From an uncultured Pelagibacteraceae bacterium (GTDB taxonomy: Bacteria; Pseudomonadota; Alphaproteobacteria; Pelagibacterales; Pelagibacteraceae): a DNA stretch of 64,000 nucleotides. The stretch covers positions 24,058 to 88,057 of the forward strand of contig CABYRT010000006.1 in the NCBI GenBank assembly GCA_902521355.1, in the 5' to 3' direction. A program made the translations under genes and the position numbers. This document shows, piece after piece, positions 54,275 to 63,427 of the stretch. Numbering within the stretch: the first letter of the stretch is position 1; each line of letters starts with the position of its first letter. Below the pieces are notes generated by a model. It searched no databases and was not told where the DNA came from. It saw only the letters and a list, made by a program, of their open reading frames with translations.

Positions 54275-54765
54275 AGTATTTTTATTTTTGTTTTCTTATT
54301 TATTAATTTTAACAAAATTATAAAATCTTTTTCATTAATTCCAATACAGCCAGCTGTAGGTTTGAAATCTTTGGTCAAATGTATAAATATTGCACTTCCT
54401 TTTCCTAACACCCTCTTCTTCCAGTTATATTTTATAGGTATCAAAAAATCGTATTTATAATCTTTTCTATATAGCTTTTCACCTTTTAATTTAGAATTAA
54501 ATTTGATTAATTTGTTATAATTCTTTTTTTCACGTTTATCGTTACACCATTCCATATTTTTTTTAATCTCTAAGACTTTCAATTTTGTAAATGGCTTAAT
54601 TTTTCTATCTTTTCTATAATATAAATTTTCCAGAGAGTACTTACCAATAGGTGTTTTCTTATCACCTTCAACTTTATTTTTTGTAAAACCCTTTTTTCCT
54701 ACACAACATTTAAATTTAAAATCATCAAATGTAAGTGTGTCTTTATTTTTTACAGTAATTATCAT
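54271..54765 (-). CDS. YkuD-type L,D-transpeptidase-like protein
   Basis: 164 residues with the catalytic pattern IFIHLTKDFKPTAGCIGI, giving His...CxG with the nucleophile Cys, and DKKTPIGKY of the family. No signal peptide is seen, so cytoplasmic or non-classical placement is a question. L,D-transpeptidases cross-link peptidoglycan or attach lipoproteins. Other cysteines occur (KCCVG, EWCND). Confidence 0.8.
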   Translation of the reverse strand: MIITVKNKDTLTFDDFKFKCCVGKKGFTKNKVEGDKKTPIGKYSLENLYYRKDRKIKPFTKLKVLEIKKNMEWCNDKREKKNYNKLIKFNSKLKGEKLYRKDYKYDFLIPIKYNWKKRVLGKGSAIFIHLTKDFKPTAGCIGINEKDFIILLKLINKKTKIKIL

Positions 54766-54776
54766 ATTGTGTAGTT

Positions 54777-55334
54777 ATGAATACAGATCAATTTTTGATA
54801 GTTTATAAATCTCCAATTTTATTTAGTATTTTAGACGAAATAAAGAACAATTTAAATTTTAATATTAAGCATTATAAGAATGAACAGTTTCGTGAGGAAT
54901 TTAGTAAAAAAAATATGGTTGTTATCACAGAATTAAAAAAAATTAAGTTTGAAAATCAAATTAAAGTAGAAGAATTTCCTATTAATATTCAAAAGTTGAT
55001 TGAAATTATAAATATTCAATTTTTAAAAAACAAATTCAATCAACAAAATAATTTAAAAGTAGGTGAATATTTTTTGAATTTGAATTCAAGAACTATTTCG
55101 CATCTCAATAAAACACTATCTCTAACTGAAAAAGAAATTAAAATTATTACTTTCTTGAAAAATTTTAAGAAGCCAGTTTCTGTAGAAAAGCTTCAGTCTG
55201 AAGTTTGGGGGTATAGATCTAAATTAGAGACTCATACGGTTGAAACTCATGTTTATAGATTAAGAAAAAAAATTGAAAAAAATTTTGATGATAAATCCTT
55301 TATAATGAGTCTGAAAAATGGCTATAAAATCTAA
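54777..55334 (+). CDS. Orphan OmpR-type winged-helix regulator with degenerate receiver
   Basis: 185 residues. The last 95 form an OmpR/PhoB C-terminal domain: LSLTEKEIKIITFLKN, VEKLQSEVWGYRSKLETHTVETHVYRLRKKI. The N-terminal part is receiver-like in size but lacks the Asp cluster, so phosphorylation is unlikely. No histidine kinase is nearby. The stop overlaps the start of the ArfA-like ORF by 17 bases. Confidence 0.82.
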   Translation: MNTDQFLIVYKSPILFSILDEIKNNLNFNIKHYKNEQFREEFSKKNMVVITELKKIKFENQIKVEEFPINIQKLIEIINIQFLKNKFNQQNNLKVGEYFLNLNSRTISHLNKTLSLTEKEIKIITFLKNFKKPVSVEKLQSEVWGYRSKLETHTVETHVYRLRKKIEKNFDDKSFIMSLKNGYKI

Positions 55335-55446
55335 ATTTAAAAAAAACAAATTTGCTAAAGAATTATTTTCAAGCAAATTTAGGTCAAAAATTTTTAAACC
55401 AAAAAAAGGAAAAGGTAGTTTTACTAGAAAAAATATTAAAGCCTAG
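55318..55446 (+). CDS. arfA: ArfA-like alternative ribosome-rescue factor (42 aa)
   Basis: A 42-codon frame (MAIKSKFKKNKFAKELFSS...), highly basic, ending FKPKKGKGSFTRKN near the tail, which matches the ArfA C-terminal KKGKGSYxRK signature for the mRNA channel of stalled ribosomes. It starts inside the preceding winged-helix gene (ATG 55318) and its stop overlaps the convergent PfkB gene by 11 bases. ArfA with RF2 rescues ribosomes on mRNAs without a stop. The call rests on the short tail motif and charge. Confidence 0.65.
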   Translation: MAIKSKFKKNKFAKELFSSKFRSKIFKPKKGKGSFTRKNIKA

Positions 55447-56365
55447 CGCCTATTTGTTGGATAACTTTAGAAGACATTTCTCTCCCTTTATTTAAGCATT
55501 CTATTGGAGAGAAATTATTCAAATAACCATGTAAGAACCCTGCTGCAAATAAATCTCCAGCACCTGTAAGATCTTTTATACTAAGGTTTTTCTCTATATC
55601 GTTTTCTGCTATTTCGTTATTTAAGATAGAAATGGCTCCTTTATCTCCACGAGTTATAACTAAAAGTTTTTTAAGATTTCTCCCAAAATCAATTACCTCA
55701 TTAAAGTCTTTAGCATCAATTAATGACATCATTTCTTGCTCATTTGCAAAAGTAATGTCTAATTTATTTTTAACCAAATCTAAAAAATGAGTTTTGTGTC
55801 GATCAACACAAAATTGATCAGACAGAGACATCGCAACTTTATTTGCATTATTAATGGCTTTTTCAAATGCTTTTTTTGGTTCACCCTCATCCCATAAATA
55901 ACCTTCAAGAAATATTATTTCAGATTGTTTTATAACGTCTGTATTTACATCATTTTCATTAATTTTTCCCGCAGTTCCAAGGAATGTACACATTGTCCTT
56001 TCTGAGTCTGGTGTTACTAAAATTAGACAAGTTCCAGTTGGTAACTCCTCTTTTTTTTTTGAATAAAAATATTCAACATTTTCTGATTTTAATCCATCTT
56101 CATATTTTCTTCCCAATTCATCATCACTTACTTTTCCAATAAAACCAACTTTATTTTTTAGTTGAGATAATCCAACAATAGAGTTAGCCACAGATCCACC
56201 AGATATAGTTTTTTCAATTTTAAGATTTGATAGCATTGACTGAAATTCATTTTTATCAAAAATTAATTTCATAGTTCCTTTTGTTAAATTATTTTGAGAA
56301 ATAAAATTTTCTTCAACTTTACAAATCACATCCACAATAGCATTTCCAATTCCTAGAATTTTCAT
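55436..56365 (-). CDS. PfkB-family carbohydrate kinase (adenosine kinase-like)
   Basis: 309 residues from ATG 56365 (MKILGIGNAIVDVICKVEE), one base after the nth stop; the longer frame runs through nth and is a shadow. Motifs: SGGSVANSIVGLSQL, GKVSDDELGRKYEDGL and the catalytic DLTGAGDLFAAGFLHGY. The N-terminal part matches alphaproteobacterial proteins named adenosine kinase or sugar kinase. Substrate is not proven. Confidence 0.9.
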   Translation of the reverse strand: MKILGIGNAIVDVICKVEENFISQNNLTKGTMKLIFDKNEFQSMLSNLKIEKTISGGSVANSIVGLSQLKNKVGFIGKVSDDELGRKYEDGLKSENVEYFYSKKKEELPTGTCLILVTPDSERTMCTFLGTAGKINENDVNTDVIKQSEIIFLEGYLWDEGEPKKAFEKAINNANKVAMSLSDQFCVDRHKTHFLDLVKNKLDITFANEQEMMSLIDAKDFNEVIDFGRNLKKLLVITRGDKGAISILNNEIAENDIEKNLSIKDLTGAGDLFAAGFLHGYLNNFSPIECLNKGREMSSKVIQQIGARL

Positions 56366-56366
56366 T

Positions 56367-57020
56367 TCAAGCTTTCTTTGTTTTAACTGGTTTTTTTCTT
56401 TTAGGATAACAAGAAGTACAAATTTTACAAGAAATACCGTGACATTCTCTTGCTTTGCAATATTCTCTCCCATAATAAATTATTTGAAGATGGAGTTTGT
56501 TCCAATATTTTTTTGGGAATAAACGCTTTAAATCTTCCTCTGTTTGAACAACATTTTTTCCATTAGTTAAACCCCATCTTTGAGCTAGTCTATGTATGTG
56601 AGTATCTATTGGAAATGCAGGGTAGCCAAAACCTTGAGACATAACTACACTTGCAGTTTTATGTCCAACTCCAGGCAATTCCTCTAATTCTTCAAAAGTT
56701 CTAGGAACTTTTCCATTATATTTTTCCACCAAAGTCTTTGAAAGATTATAAACGCTTTTAGCTTTAATTCTAAAAATACCTATACTTCTTATCAGTTTTT
56801 CTATTTTTTTTCTCCCAAGCTTAACAAAATGCTCAGGTTTATTATATTTTGGGTAAATATTTCTTGTAACATTGTTAACATTTACGTCTGTGCATTGAGC
56901 TGAAAGAAGTACTGATATCAAAAGTGTAAATATATTTCTATGCTTTAATGGTATAGGTGTTGTTGGATAAATTTTATTGAGAATCTTTAAAACTATTTTG
57001 GCTCTCTGTATTTCATTCAT
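56367..57020 (-). CDS. nth: Endonuclease III
   Basis: 217 residues. Helix-hairpin-helix ELPGVGHKTASVV with the catalytic Lys, then the Asp in FPIDTHIHRLAQR. It removes oxidised pyrimidines. The expected iron-sulphur motif is C-x6-C-x2-C-x5-C, but here the cysteines are at 188, 193, 198, 201 and 204, so cluster binding may be altered. It overlaps dapB by one base. Confidence 0.93.
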   Translation of the reverse strand: MNEIQRAKIVLKILNKIYPTTPIPLKHRNIFTLLISVLLSAQCTDVNVNNVTRNIYPKYNKPEHFVKLGRKKIEKLIRSIGIFRIKAKSVYNLSKTLVEKYNGKVPRTFEELEELPGVGHKTASVVMSQGFGYPAFPIDTHIHRLAQRWGLTNGKNVVQTEEDLKRLFPKKYWNKLHLQIIYYGREYCKARECHGISCKICTSCYPKRKKPVKTKKA

Positions 57021-57796
57021 TATTTGAAATTCAGAAGATTTCTCATTGAATAAAGGCCTGGTTTTTTATTTATCAGCCATTTAGCAGCAGTTATTGCACC
57101 TTCTGAATATAATGCTCTATCGAAAGCCTCATGGTTTAGTTTTATAATTTCTTTTCCACTTGAAAAAGTAACTTCGTGTTCACCTATAATCTCACCTTTT
57201 CTAATTGAATTGAAATTAATTTTTTTTCCGTAAGGAAATTTTTTCTCATTTAAGTATTTTTTTCCCATCATTTTGTAAAAGTCTTTATTTTTTCCAAGAG
57301 CAATTCCCCTTCCAAGCATTAAAGCTGTTCCAGAAGGATGATCTTTCTTATGTTTGTGATGAACTTCAAAAACTTTACTTAAATAATTACTTCCCAGTGA
57401 TGCAGATGTAATTTCTGTAAGATACATTAATAAATTAATTCCAAGGCTCATATTACCTGCCTTTAAAATTGGTATCTTTTTTGAGAATTTTTTTATTAAA
57501 TTTTCCTCTTTTTTTGTAAAACCTGTTGTGCCTATAACTACTCTTTTTTTTAATTTACTGGCGATTTTTAGAACTTCAAATGTACATTTAGGAATAGTAA
57601 AATCAATTATTACGTTTGCTTTACTTAAAGTTTTTTCGGTATTTAACCCAAGACTAATACCACTAATTTTTTTTTTAACTAATCTATTTTCGGTAAGAGC
57701 AACTAATTTTATTGATCGATCTTTATTAACAGATTTAATGAGTTGTTGACCCATTCTTCCCATGCATCCCGTTATTGCTAGATTAATTTTACCCAT
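57020..57796 (-). CDS. dapB: 4-hydroxy-tetrahydrodipicolinate reductase DapB
   Basis: 258 residues: N-terminal nucleotide loop GCMGRMGQQL, IDFTIP, GTTGFTKKE, and the family motif EVHHKHKKDHPSGTAL with catalytic His and Lys. It acts in lysine/DAP synthesis. It is the last gene but one before nth and starts 28 bases from the end of dnaJ. Confidence 0.95.
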   Translation of the reverse strand: MGKINLAITGCMGRMGQQLIKSVNKDRSIKLVALTENRLVKKKISGISLGLNTEKTLSKANVIIDFTIPKCTFEVLKIASKLKKRVVIGTTGFTKKEENLIKKFSKKIPILKAGNMSLGINLLMYLTEITSASLGSNYLSKVFEVHHKHKKDHPSGTALMLGRGIALGKNKDFYKMMGKKYLNEKKFPYGKKINFNSIRKGEIIGEHEVTFSSGKEIIKLNHEAFDRALYSEGAITAAKWLINKKPGLYSMRNLLNFK

Positions 57797-57823
57797 TGTA
57801 AGTGTCTAGATTAGCACTATTGG

Positions 57824-58948
57824 CTAGTTTTTCCAAAAACTTTTGGCTTTTTGAAAGAATTTTTTAATACTTGGGTTAGATTTTTCATTTTCAATTTCTC
57901 TAAATTTTTCAAGTAGTTCTCTCTGTTCTTTATTTAGAGATATTGGGACTTCCGTATTGACTTGCACATAAAGATCTCCAAAATCGTTTCCTCTCATATA
58001 AGGCATACCTTTACCTCTTAATCTGAATTGCTTACCACCTTGTGTCCCTGCTGGAATTTTTAGTTTAGCTTTACCACCGTCAATTGTTGGAATTTCAATT
58101 GAAGTACCTAGAGCAGCATCTGCTATAGAGACTGGACATTCAAAAAATAAGTTTTCATCTGACCTTTTAAATAAGTCATGGGAGTGAACATTGATGAACA
58201 AGTATAAATCGCCACTACTTCCGCCTCTTGACCCAGCCTCACCTTTTCCAGACAGTCTTATTCTTGTTCCGTCATCCACACCTTTCGGAATAGTAACTGA
58301 CAATCTTTTTGAAGCTTGTTTTTTACCTTGTCCATTACAACTTGAGCAAGGATGAGTAATTTTCTCTCCCGCACCAGCACATTGAGGACATGTTTGTTGG
58401 ACCGTAAAAAATCCTTGGCTTGATCTTACTTGACCATGACCACCACACATTGAGCATGATCCAGCTTGATGACCTGGTTTTGAACCTGACCCACTGCAAG
58501 TATCACATTTCTCAGATGTAGAGAATTTTATGTCCTGTTTCTTTCCAGAAAAAGCCTCTTCTAAAGATATTGATAAATCATATCTTAAATCCGACCCTCT
58601 ATTGCTCGATCTTCTAGATCTACGACCTCCACCAAAACCCTCTCCAAAAAAGTCTTCAAAAATATCAGAGAAATGATTTGAAAAATCAAAATTTCCAAAT
58701 CCACCTCTTCCACCACCTCCATTTTCAAAAGCTGCATGACCAAAATTATCATAATTTTGTTTTCTCTCTGAATTAGATAGTACATGATATGCTTCAGATG
58801 CTTCTTTAAATTTTTCTTCAGCGCCTTTATCACCCTTATTTTTATCTGGGTGATATTTTACTGCGAGTTTTCTGTAAGCTGATTTTATTTGATCTGCTGA
58901 AGCACTTTTATTTACACCTAAAACTTCATAGTAATCTCTTTTTGCCAT
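57824..58948 (-). CDS. dnaJ: Chaperone DnaJ
   Basis: 374 residues: J domain with HPD at 33-35, Gly/Phe-rich segment, four CxxCxGxG zinc repeats ([32 protein letters not shown]) and the C-terminal substrate-binding domain. It stimulates DnaK ATPase. The gene lies 28 bases after dnaK. Confidence 0.97.
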   Translation of the reverse strand: MAKRDYYEVLGVNKSASADQIKSAYRKLAVKYHPDKNKGDKGAEEKFKEASEAYHVLSNSERKQNYDNFGHAAFENGGGGRGGFGNFDFSNHFSDIFEDFFGEGFGGGRRSRRSSNRGSDLRYDLSISLEEAFSGKKQDIKFSTSEKCDTCSGSGSKPGHQAGSCSMCGGHGQVRSSQGFFTVQQTCPQCAGAGEKITHPCSSCNGQGKKQASKRLSVTIPKGVDDGTRIRLSGKGEAGSRGGSSGDLYLFINVHSHDLFKRSDENLFFECPVSIADAALGTSIEIPTIDGGKAKLKIPAGTQGGKQFRLRGKGMPYMRGNDFGDLYVQVNTEVPISLNKEQRELLEKFREIENEKSNPSIKKFFQKAKSFWKN

Positions 58949-58976
58949 AACATGTTATAGACAAACAGTTGTTTTG

Positions 58977-60899
58977 TTAGGCGCTTTTTTCTTTATTCTC
59001 GTCTTTTACTTCTTCAAAATCTGCATCAACAACGTTATCGTCTTTTGTATCTTCTTTCTTTGCGTCTTTTGGAGCATCTTCAGGTTTTGCACCTTGCTGT
59101 GATTTATAGATTGCTTCACCTAATTTCATAGATGCCTGAACTAAATCTTGTGTTTTCTTTTTAATTTCTTCAACATCAGTTCCTTTAAGGGCGTTTCTTA
59201 CATTTGCTGATGCGTCTTCTATAGCTTTTTTATCAGCATCAGAAACTTTGCTACCATGTTCTTTTAAATTTTTTTCAGTTGAGTGTATTAATGTATCCGC
59301 TTGGTTTCTTGCATCTACAGCTTCTCTTTTCTTCTTATCTTCTTCTTTGTTAGACTCTGCGTCTTTTACCATTTGATTAATTTCTTCATCGCTTAATCCT
59401 CCAGATGCTTGAATTTGGATTTTTTGTTCTTTACCAGTTCCTTTGTCTTTAGCTGAGACATTTACAATACCATTTGCATCTATATCAAACGTCACTTCAA
59501 TTTGCGGAACTCCCCTTGGCGCTGGAGCTATTCCTACTAATTCAAAATTTCCTAAAACTTTGTTATCAGATGCCATTTCTCTTTCACCTTGAAGAACTCT
59601 GATTGATACAGCGGGTTGATTATCTTCAGCTGTTGAGAATACTTGACTCTTTTTTGTCGGAATTGTTGTATTTTTATCGATTAGTTTTGTTGATACACCA
59701 CCTAAAGTTTCTATTCCTAACGATAAAGGGGTTACATCCAAAAGTAATACATCTTTTACATCGCCTTGTAATACTCCGGCTTGTATTGCGGCACCCATTG
59801 CAACAACTTCATCAGGATTTACAGATTTATTAGGATCCTTTCCGAAAAAATTTTTTACTTCCTCAATAACTTTTGGCATTCTAGTCATACCACCTACTAA
59901 TACTATTTCATCCACTTCACTTGCAGATAAACCTGCATCTTTTAGAGCAGTTTTACATGGTGGAATAGTTCTTGAGATTAGATCTTCTACTAAAGCTTCA
60001 AGCTTCGCTCTTGTCATTTTTAAGTTAATATGTTTTGGTCCGGTTTTATCCGCTGTTATAAATGGCAAATTTATTTCAGTTTGAGTTGCCGATGATAATT
60101 CTATTTTAGCCTTTTCAGCAGCTTCCTTAAGTCTTTGTAATGCCAATTTGTCAGATTTTAAATCAATACCATTTTCTTTTTTGAACTCTGATAAAAGGTA
60201 ATCAACTATCGCATTGTCAAAATCTTCTCCACCTAAAAAAGTATCACCATTAGTTGATTTTACTTCAAACACGCCATCCCCCAATTCAAGAATTGAAACA
60301 TCAAATGTTCCTCCACCCAAATCATAGACTGCTATTTTCTTGTTTGCTTTTTTGTCTAAACCATAAGCTAAAGATGCTGCTGTTGGCTCATTTATAATTC
60401 TTAAAACTTCAAGTCCAGCTATTTTACCTGCATCTTTAGTAGCTTGTCTTTGAGCATCATTAAAATATGCTGGAACAGTTATAACTGCTTGTTTTACTTC
60501 AGAACCTAAATATTTTTCTGCAGTCTCTTTCATTTTTTGAAGTGTAAAAGCCGAAATTTGTGATGGTGAATATTTCTGACCTTTTGCTTCTATCCATGCA
60601 TCACCTTTATCAGAATTTACTATTTTAAAAGGAGCAGTCTCTACATCTTTTTTAACTGTTGGATCGTCAAAATTTCTTCCAATTAATCTTTTCACTGCAA
60701 ATATTGTATTTTCAGGATTTGTAACAGCTTGTCTTTTTGCGGGTTGACCTATTAATTTTTCACCTTCATCTGTGAATGCAACAACTGAAGGTGTCGTTCT
60801 TGCTCCTTCAGCATTTTCCAAAACTTTTGCTTGCGTCCCCTCCATAACCGCTACACAAGAGTTTGTTGTTCCTAAATCTATTCCTATAACTTTGCTCAT
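58977..60899 (-). CDS. dnaK: Chaperone DnaK (Hsp70)
   Basis: 640 residues: [28 protein letters not shown], the linker [11 protein letters not shown], and a C-terminal acidic tail with [13 protein letters not shown]-driven folding chaperone. An SD (AGGAT) precedes ATG 60899. It follows grpE after 61 bases and precedes dnaJ. Confidence 0.98.
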   Translation of the reverse strand: MSKVIGIDLGTTNSCVAVMEGTQAKVLENAEGARTTPSVVAFTDEGEKLIGQPAKRQAVTNPENTIFAVKRLIGRNFDDPTVKKDVETAPFKIVNSDKGDAWIEAKGQKYSPSQISAFTLQKMKETAEKYLGSEVKQAVITVPAYFNDAQRQATKDAGKIAGLEVLRIINEPTAASLAYGLDKKANKKIAVYDLGGGTFDVSILELGDGVFEVKSTNGDTFLGGEDFDNAIVDYLLSEFKKENGIDLKSDKLALQRLKEAAEKAKIELSSATQTEINLPFITADKTGPKHINLKMTRAKLEALVEDLISRTIPPCKTALKDAGLSASEVDEIVLVGGMTRMPKVIEEVKNFFGKDPNKSVNPDEVVAMGAAIQAGVLQGDVKDVLLLDVTPLSLGIETLGGVSTKLIDKNTTIPTKKSQVFSTAEDNQPAVSIRVLQGEREMASDNKVLGNFELVGIAPAPRGVPQIEVTFDIDANGIVNVSAKDKGTGKEQKIQIQASGGLSDEEINQMVKDAESNKEEDKKKREAVDARNQADTLIHSTEKNLKEHGSKVSDADKKAIEDASANVRNALKGTDVEEIKKKTQDLVQASMKLGEAIYKSQQGAKPEDAPKDAKKEDTKDDNVVDADFEEVKDENKEKSA

Positions 60900-60920
60900 A
60901 ATAAATCCTATTTGAAGCTC

Positions 60921-60948
60921 ATATAAGTGTTAATTTTACAACTACAAC
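60921..60948 (-). promoter_or_regulatory. Possible RpoH-like promoter of dnaK
   Basis: On the minus strand GTTG (60948-60945), a 17-base spacer and CTTATAT (60927-60921) fit the alphaproteobacterial RpoH pattern CTTG-N17-CYTATNT with one change. A short leader with an SD would follow. Weak on its own. Confidence 0.35.
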
Positions 60949-60960
60949 CATAATAAATAA

Positions 60961-61644
60961 TTAATTTTTTACCTCTTTTTCCTCATTTTCTTGGTTTTTT
61001 TGGTTATTCTGTTTATCTTCAACTTTTTTTTTAGATACAGCTACTAACGAAGGTCTTAACAATCTATCCTTCATCATAAAACCTTTTTGAATTTCTTGGA
61101 CTATTGTGCCTTGATCTTTGGTATCATCTTCGACTTCCATCATAGCCTGATGTAAATTTGGATCCAATTTTTCGTTAATTGCTTTTATCGGTTCAATATT
61201 ATTTTTTTTGAAAATTGAAATCATATCTTTATAAATAATATCAATATGCTCTATTAATTTTTTTAGTGTGTCTTTATCTTTTATAGTTTCGTCACTTTCC
61301 AGTGTTTGTTTTGATCTCTCTAAATTATCTAAAAGATTTAGCGTTTCTCTTGCAAATGAAAATCCACCATATTCAAAAGCTTCATCTTTCTCTTTTTCAA
61401 ATCTTCTTCTTTGATTTTCCATTTCAGCAAATGTTCTAGCAACTTTATCTTTAAGGTTTGCAATTTCATCCTCAGGTGAAAGTTGTTCTTCTTCCTCTTT
61501 TTTTCCAGTCTCATCTTCAGGTGAAAGTTGTTCTTCCTCCTCTTTTTTTCCAGTCTCATCTGGGGCCTGTTTATCTTTACTTAGGTCTGAGTTTTCGTCT
61601 TTTAAATTTTGATCTTCTTTATTTAGTGTTTCTTCTTTTTCCAT
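60961..61644 (-). CDS. grpE: Nucleotide exchange factor GrpE
   Basis: 227 residues with a 60-residue acidic disordered N terminus holding a direct repeat, then the GrpE coiled coil (KVARTFAEMENQRRRFEKEK) and the beta domain (LHQAMMEVEDD, QKGFMMKDRLLRPSLVAVS). Releases ADP from DnaK. A predicted RpoH promoter ends six bases before its ATG, leaving almost no leader. Gene order grpE-dnaK-dnaJ. Confidence 0.95.
   Translation of the reverse strand: MEKEETLNKEDQNLKDENSDLSKDKQAPDETGKKEEEEQLSPEDETGKKEEEEQLSPEDEIANLKDKVARTFAEMENQRRRFEKEKDEAFEYGGFSFARETLNLLDNLERSKQTLESDETIKDKDTLKKLIEHIDIIYKDMISIFKKNNIEPIKAINEKLDPNLHQAMMEVEDDTKDQGTIVQEIQKGFMMKDRLLRPSLVAVSKKKVEDKQNNQKNQENEEKEVKN
61466..61555 (-). repeat. 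45-bp tandem repeat in the grpE N-terminal region
   Basis: Two copies of a 45-bp unit (61466-61510 and 61511-61555), with only a couple of base changes, encode two copies of DETGKKEEEEQLSPE in the acidic disordered tail of GrpE. Unit length is a multiple of three, so copy number could change without breaking the frame. Confidence 0.9.
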
Positions 61645-61650
61645 TACAGT

Positions 61651-61680
61651 CTATATGGTAAGAAATTCATGAAATTCTAG
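61651..61680 (-). promoter_or_regulatory. Predicted RpoH promoter of grpE
   Basis: Minus-strand CTAGAA (61680-61675), a 16-base spacer and CCATATAG (61658-61651) repeat the exact geometry of the hslV promoter. The -10 ends six bases before the grpE ATG, and the -35 abuts the divergent rdgB start codon. Confidence 0.5.
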
Positions 61681-62283
61681 ATGTTTAAAAAAAAAAATAA
61701 GGAAATCGTAGTAGGGTCAAATAATCACGGAAAAATAAAAGAAATTAAAGATTTACTGCCCAAATACTACATTATTACTTCTCCAAAAGACTATGGTCTC
61801 AAAAGCCCCAAAGAGAATGGAAATACTTTTCTAAAAAATTCTTTAATTAAAGCAAAGTATTTTTCAAAAAAAACAAAAAAAATTTGTATCGCAGATGACT
61901 CTGGGCTTGAAATTGATTTGCTAAATAATCAACCAGGTATTTTTTCAGCAAGATGGGGTGGAAAAAAAGGTGATTTTAATTTGGCAATATCCAAAGTATA
62001 TCAAAGACTATCTAAGGTAGATAAAAACTGGAAGTCAAAAAAGATCAAAGCAAGATTTATTTGTGCATTAACTGTTTATGGATTAAAAAAAAATCCGATC
62101 CAATCTTTAGGAGTCATTAATGGAAGAATTTCAAAAAAAAAAATTGGGAATAAAGGTTTTGGCTATGATCCAATTTTCATTCCTGAAAATAAAAGATTAA
62201 CGTTTGGTCAAATGAGTCAAAAATTAAAATTTAAAAGTGATCATCGAGCAAAAGCTTTTAAAAAAATTAAAAAATTTCTTTAA
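61681..62283 (+). CDS. rdgB: RdgB/HAM1-family dITP/XTP pyrophosphatase
   Basis: 200 residues: N-terminal VVGSNNHGKIKEIKDLL, catalytic DDSGLEIDLLNNQPGIFSARW with Asp, and GFGYDPIFIPE. It removes dITP and XTP from the nucleotide pool. It starts immediately beside the grpE promoter and overlaps the LpoA-like gene at its 3' end by 17 bases. Confidence 0.95.
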   Translation: MFKKKNKEIVVGSNNHGKIKEIKDLLPKYYIITSPKDYGLKSPKENGNTFLKNSLIKAKYFSKKTKKICIADDSGLEIDLLNNQPGIFSARWGGKKGDFNLAISKVYQRLSKVDKNWKSKKIKARFICALTVYGLKKNPIQSLGVINGRISKKKIGNKGFGYDPIFIPENKRLTFGQMSQKLKFKSDHRAKAFKKIKKFL

Positions 62284-63424
62284 ATCTTTTGTCCTCAATG
62301 CTATAAAAGTTTAACTGATGGGTGATTGTTTTTCTATTTATTTCAAAGATACCTATTTTCCCTTTAAATTTATTTTTCTTAATGAATAAGTTTTCATTAG
62401 TCTCGAAATCATTATTTATTAATAAGTAATATACTAGACCTATTAGATCATAACTTAAAAATGAAATTTGATTTGGTATTGTTTTGAAGTTTTGAATGTA
62501 TTCTTTTTGAAAGATTTCAAAATTATCTTTATTTATCGATGGGAAATATATCGGATGTAATGAAGTCTCCTTTAAAAGACTTTCATCAAACCATTGATTC
62601 AATGTGATATATTTTATTCTTTCTGAAGAGACATCTGTATATAATAAAGATGTTGCAACACTTTTTAGACTTTCACTAAAATCTGCAATAATTACAGAGT
62701 CAAAATTAATAAAACCTAAAGTATCTTTTTTTTTTAATTCATCTATTTTTTTCTTTTTATTTAATGTATTTAAATTTTCTATTCTTTTAATTTCGTTTTC
62801 TAAATTTTGTTTTCTTTGTTGATATCTTGTTAAATCTTCTATTTGCTTTGTTAGCAATGTTGGATCTTTGCTATATATAAATTTTTCTTTTAATATTAAA
62901 TTAGATTTTTCAATAGCTTCTTCAATTTCCCTTTTATATTCTGTTTCAGGGATTAAAAATATAGTATTCTTTAAATTATTTTCACTTAAGTATTTTTTAA
63001 TTGTATTTATTTGTGATATTGCATTTACCCCTGCTGAAATTACATTTTTTGGATTACTTCTAATTTTGTTTGTAAAAGATAAGAATGTTACTTCATTTAA
63101 TTCATCTAGATACTTATTACTTTCATTGAATACCGGTCCAATAATTGTTTTTATTCCATTATTGTAAAGTTCTTTTGATACTTTCAATGTATCTATCGGG
63201 TTTGCTTTAGTATCTTTAGGTATTACCGTTATTCTCTTATCATTAATTTCATTTAACGCCATTCTTGTAGATTTGAGAATTGAATTACCAATATAAGAAT
63301 ATTCACCTGATAAAGGCACAATTAAACCTATTTTAATTTTTTCATCTGATATTGCTTTAAGATGTGAGGAAACGATTATAAGAAAAACTTTTAAAACTAT
63401 GATATATAATTTTCTCATCGTCAT
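62267..63424 (-). CDS. Penicillin-binding protein activator (LpoA-like) periplasmic protein
   Basis: 385 residues with a signal-type N terminus and a periplasmic-binding fold: IKIGLIVPLSGEYSYIGNSILKSTRMAL. The middle is coiled (KQNLENEIKRIENLN). It belongs to the branch annotated as PBP activator (LpoA-type) and sits divergent to rsmI with three bases between, as lpoA does in E. coli. No lipobox is visible, so it would be periplasmic and not lipid-anchored. Confidence 0.75.
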   Translation of the reverse strand: MTMRKLYIIVLKVFLIIVSSHLKAISDEKIKIGLIVPLSGEYSYIGNSILKSTRMALNEINDKRITVIPKDTKANPIDTLKVSKELYNNGIKTIIGPVFNESNKYLDELNEVTFLSFTNKIRSNPKNVISAGVNAISQINTIKKYLSENNLKNTIFLIPETEYKREIEEAIEKSNLILKEKFIYSKDPTLLTKQIEDLTRYQQRKQNLENEIKRIENLNTLNKKKKIDELKKKDTLGFINFDSVIIADFSESLKSVATSLLYTDVSSERIKYITLNQWFDESLLKETSLHPIYFPSINKDNFEIFQKEYIQNFKTIPNQISFLSYDLIGLVYYLLINNDFETNENLFIKKNKFKGKIGIFEINRKTITHQLNFYSIEDKRFKEIF

Positions 63425-63427
63425 TAA

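Noticed and set aside
56365..56473. Longer PfkB-kinase start inside nth
   Set aside because: The 36 extra residues are the nth coding sequence in another frame; MKILGIGNAIVD is the family start.
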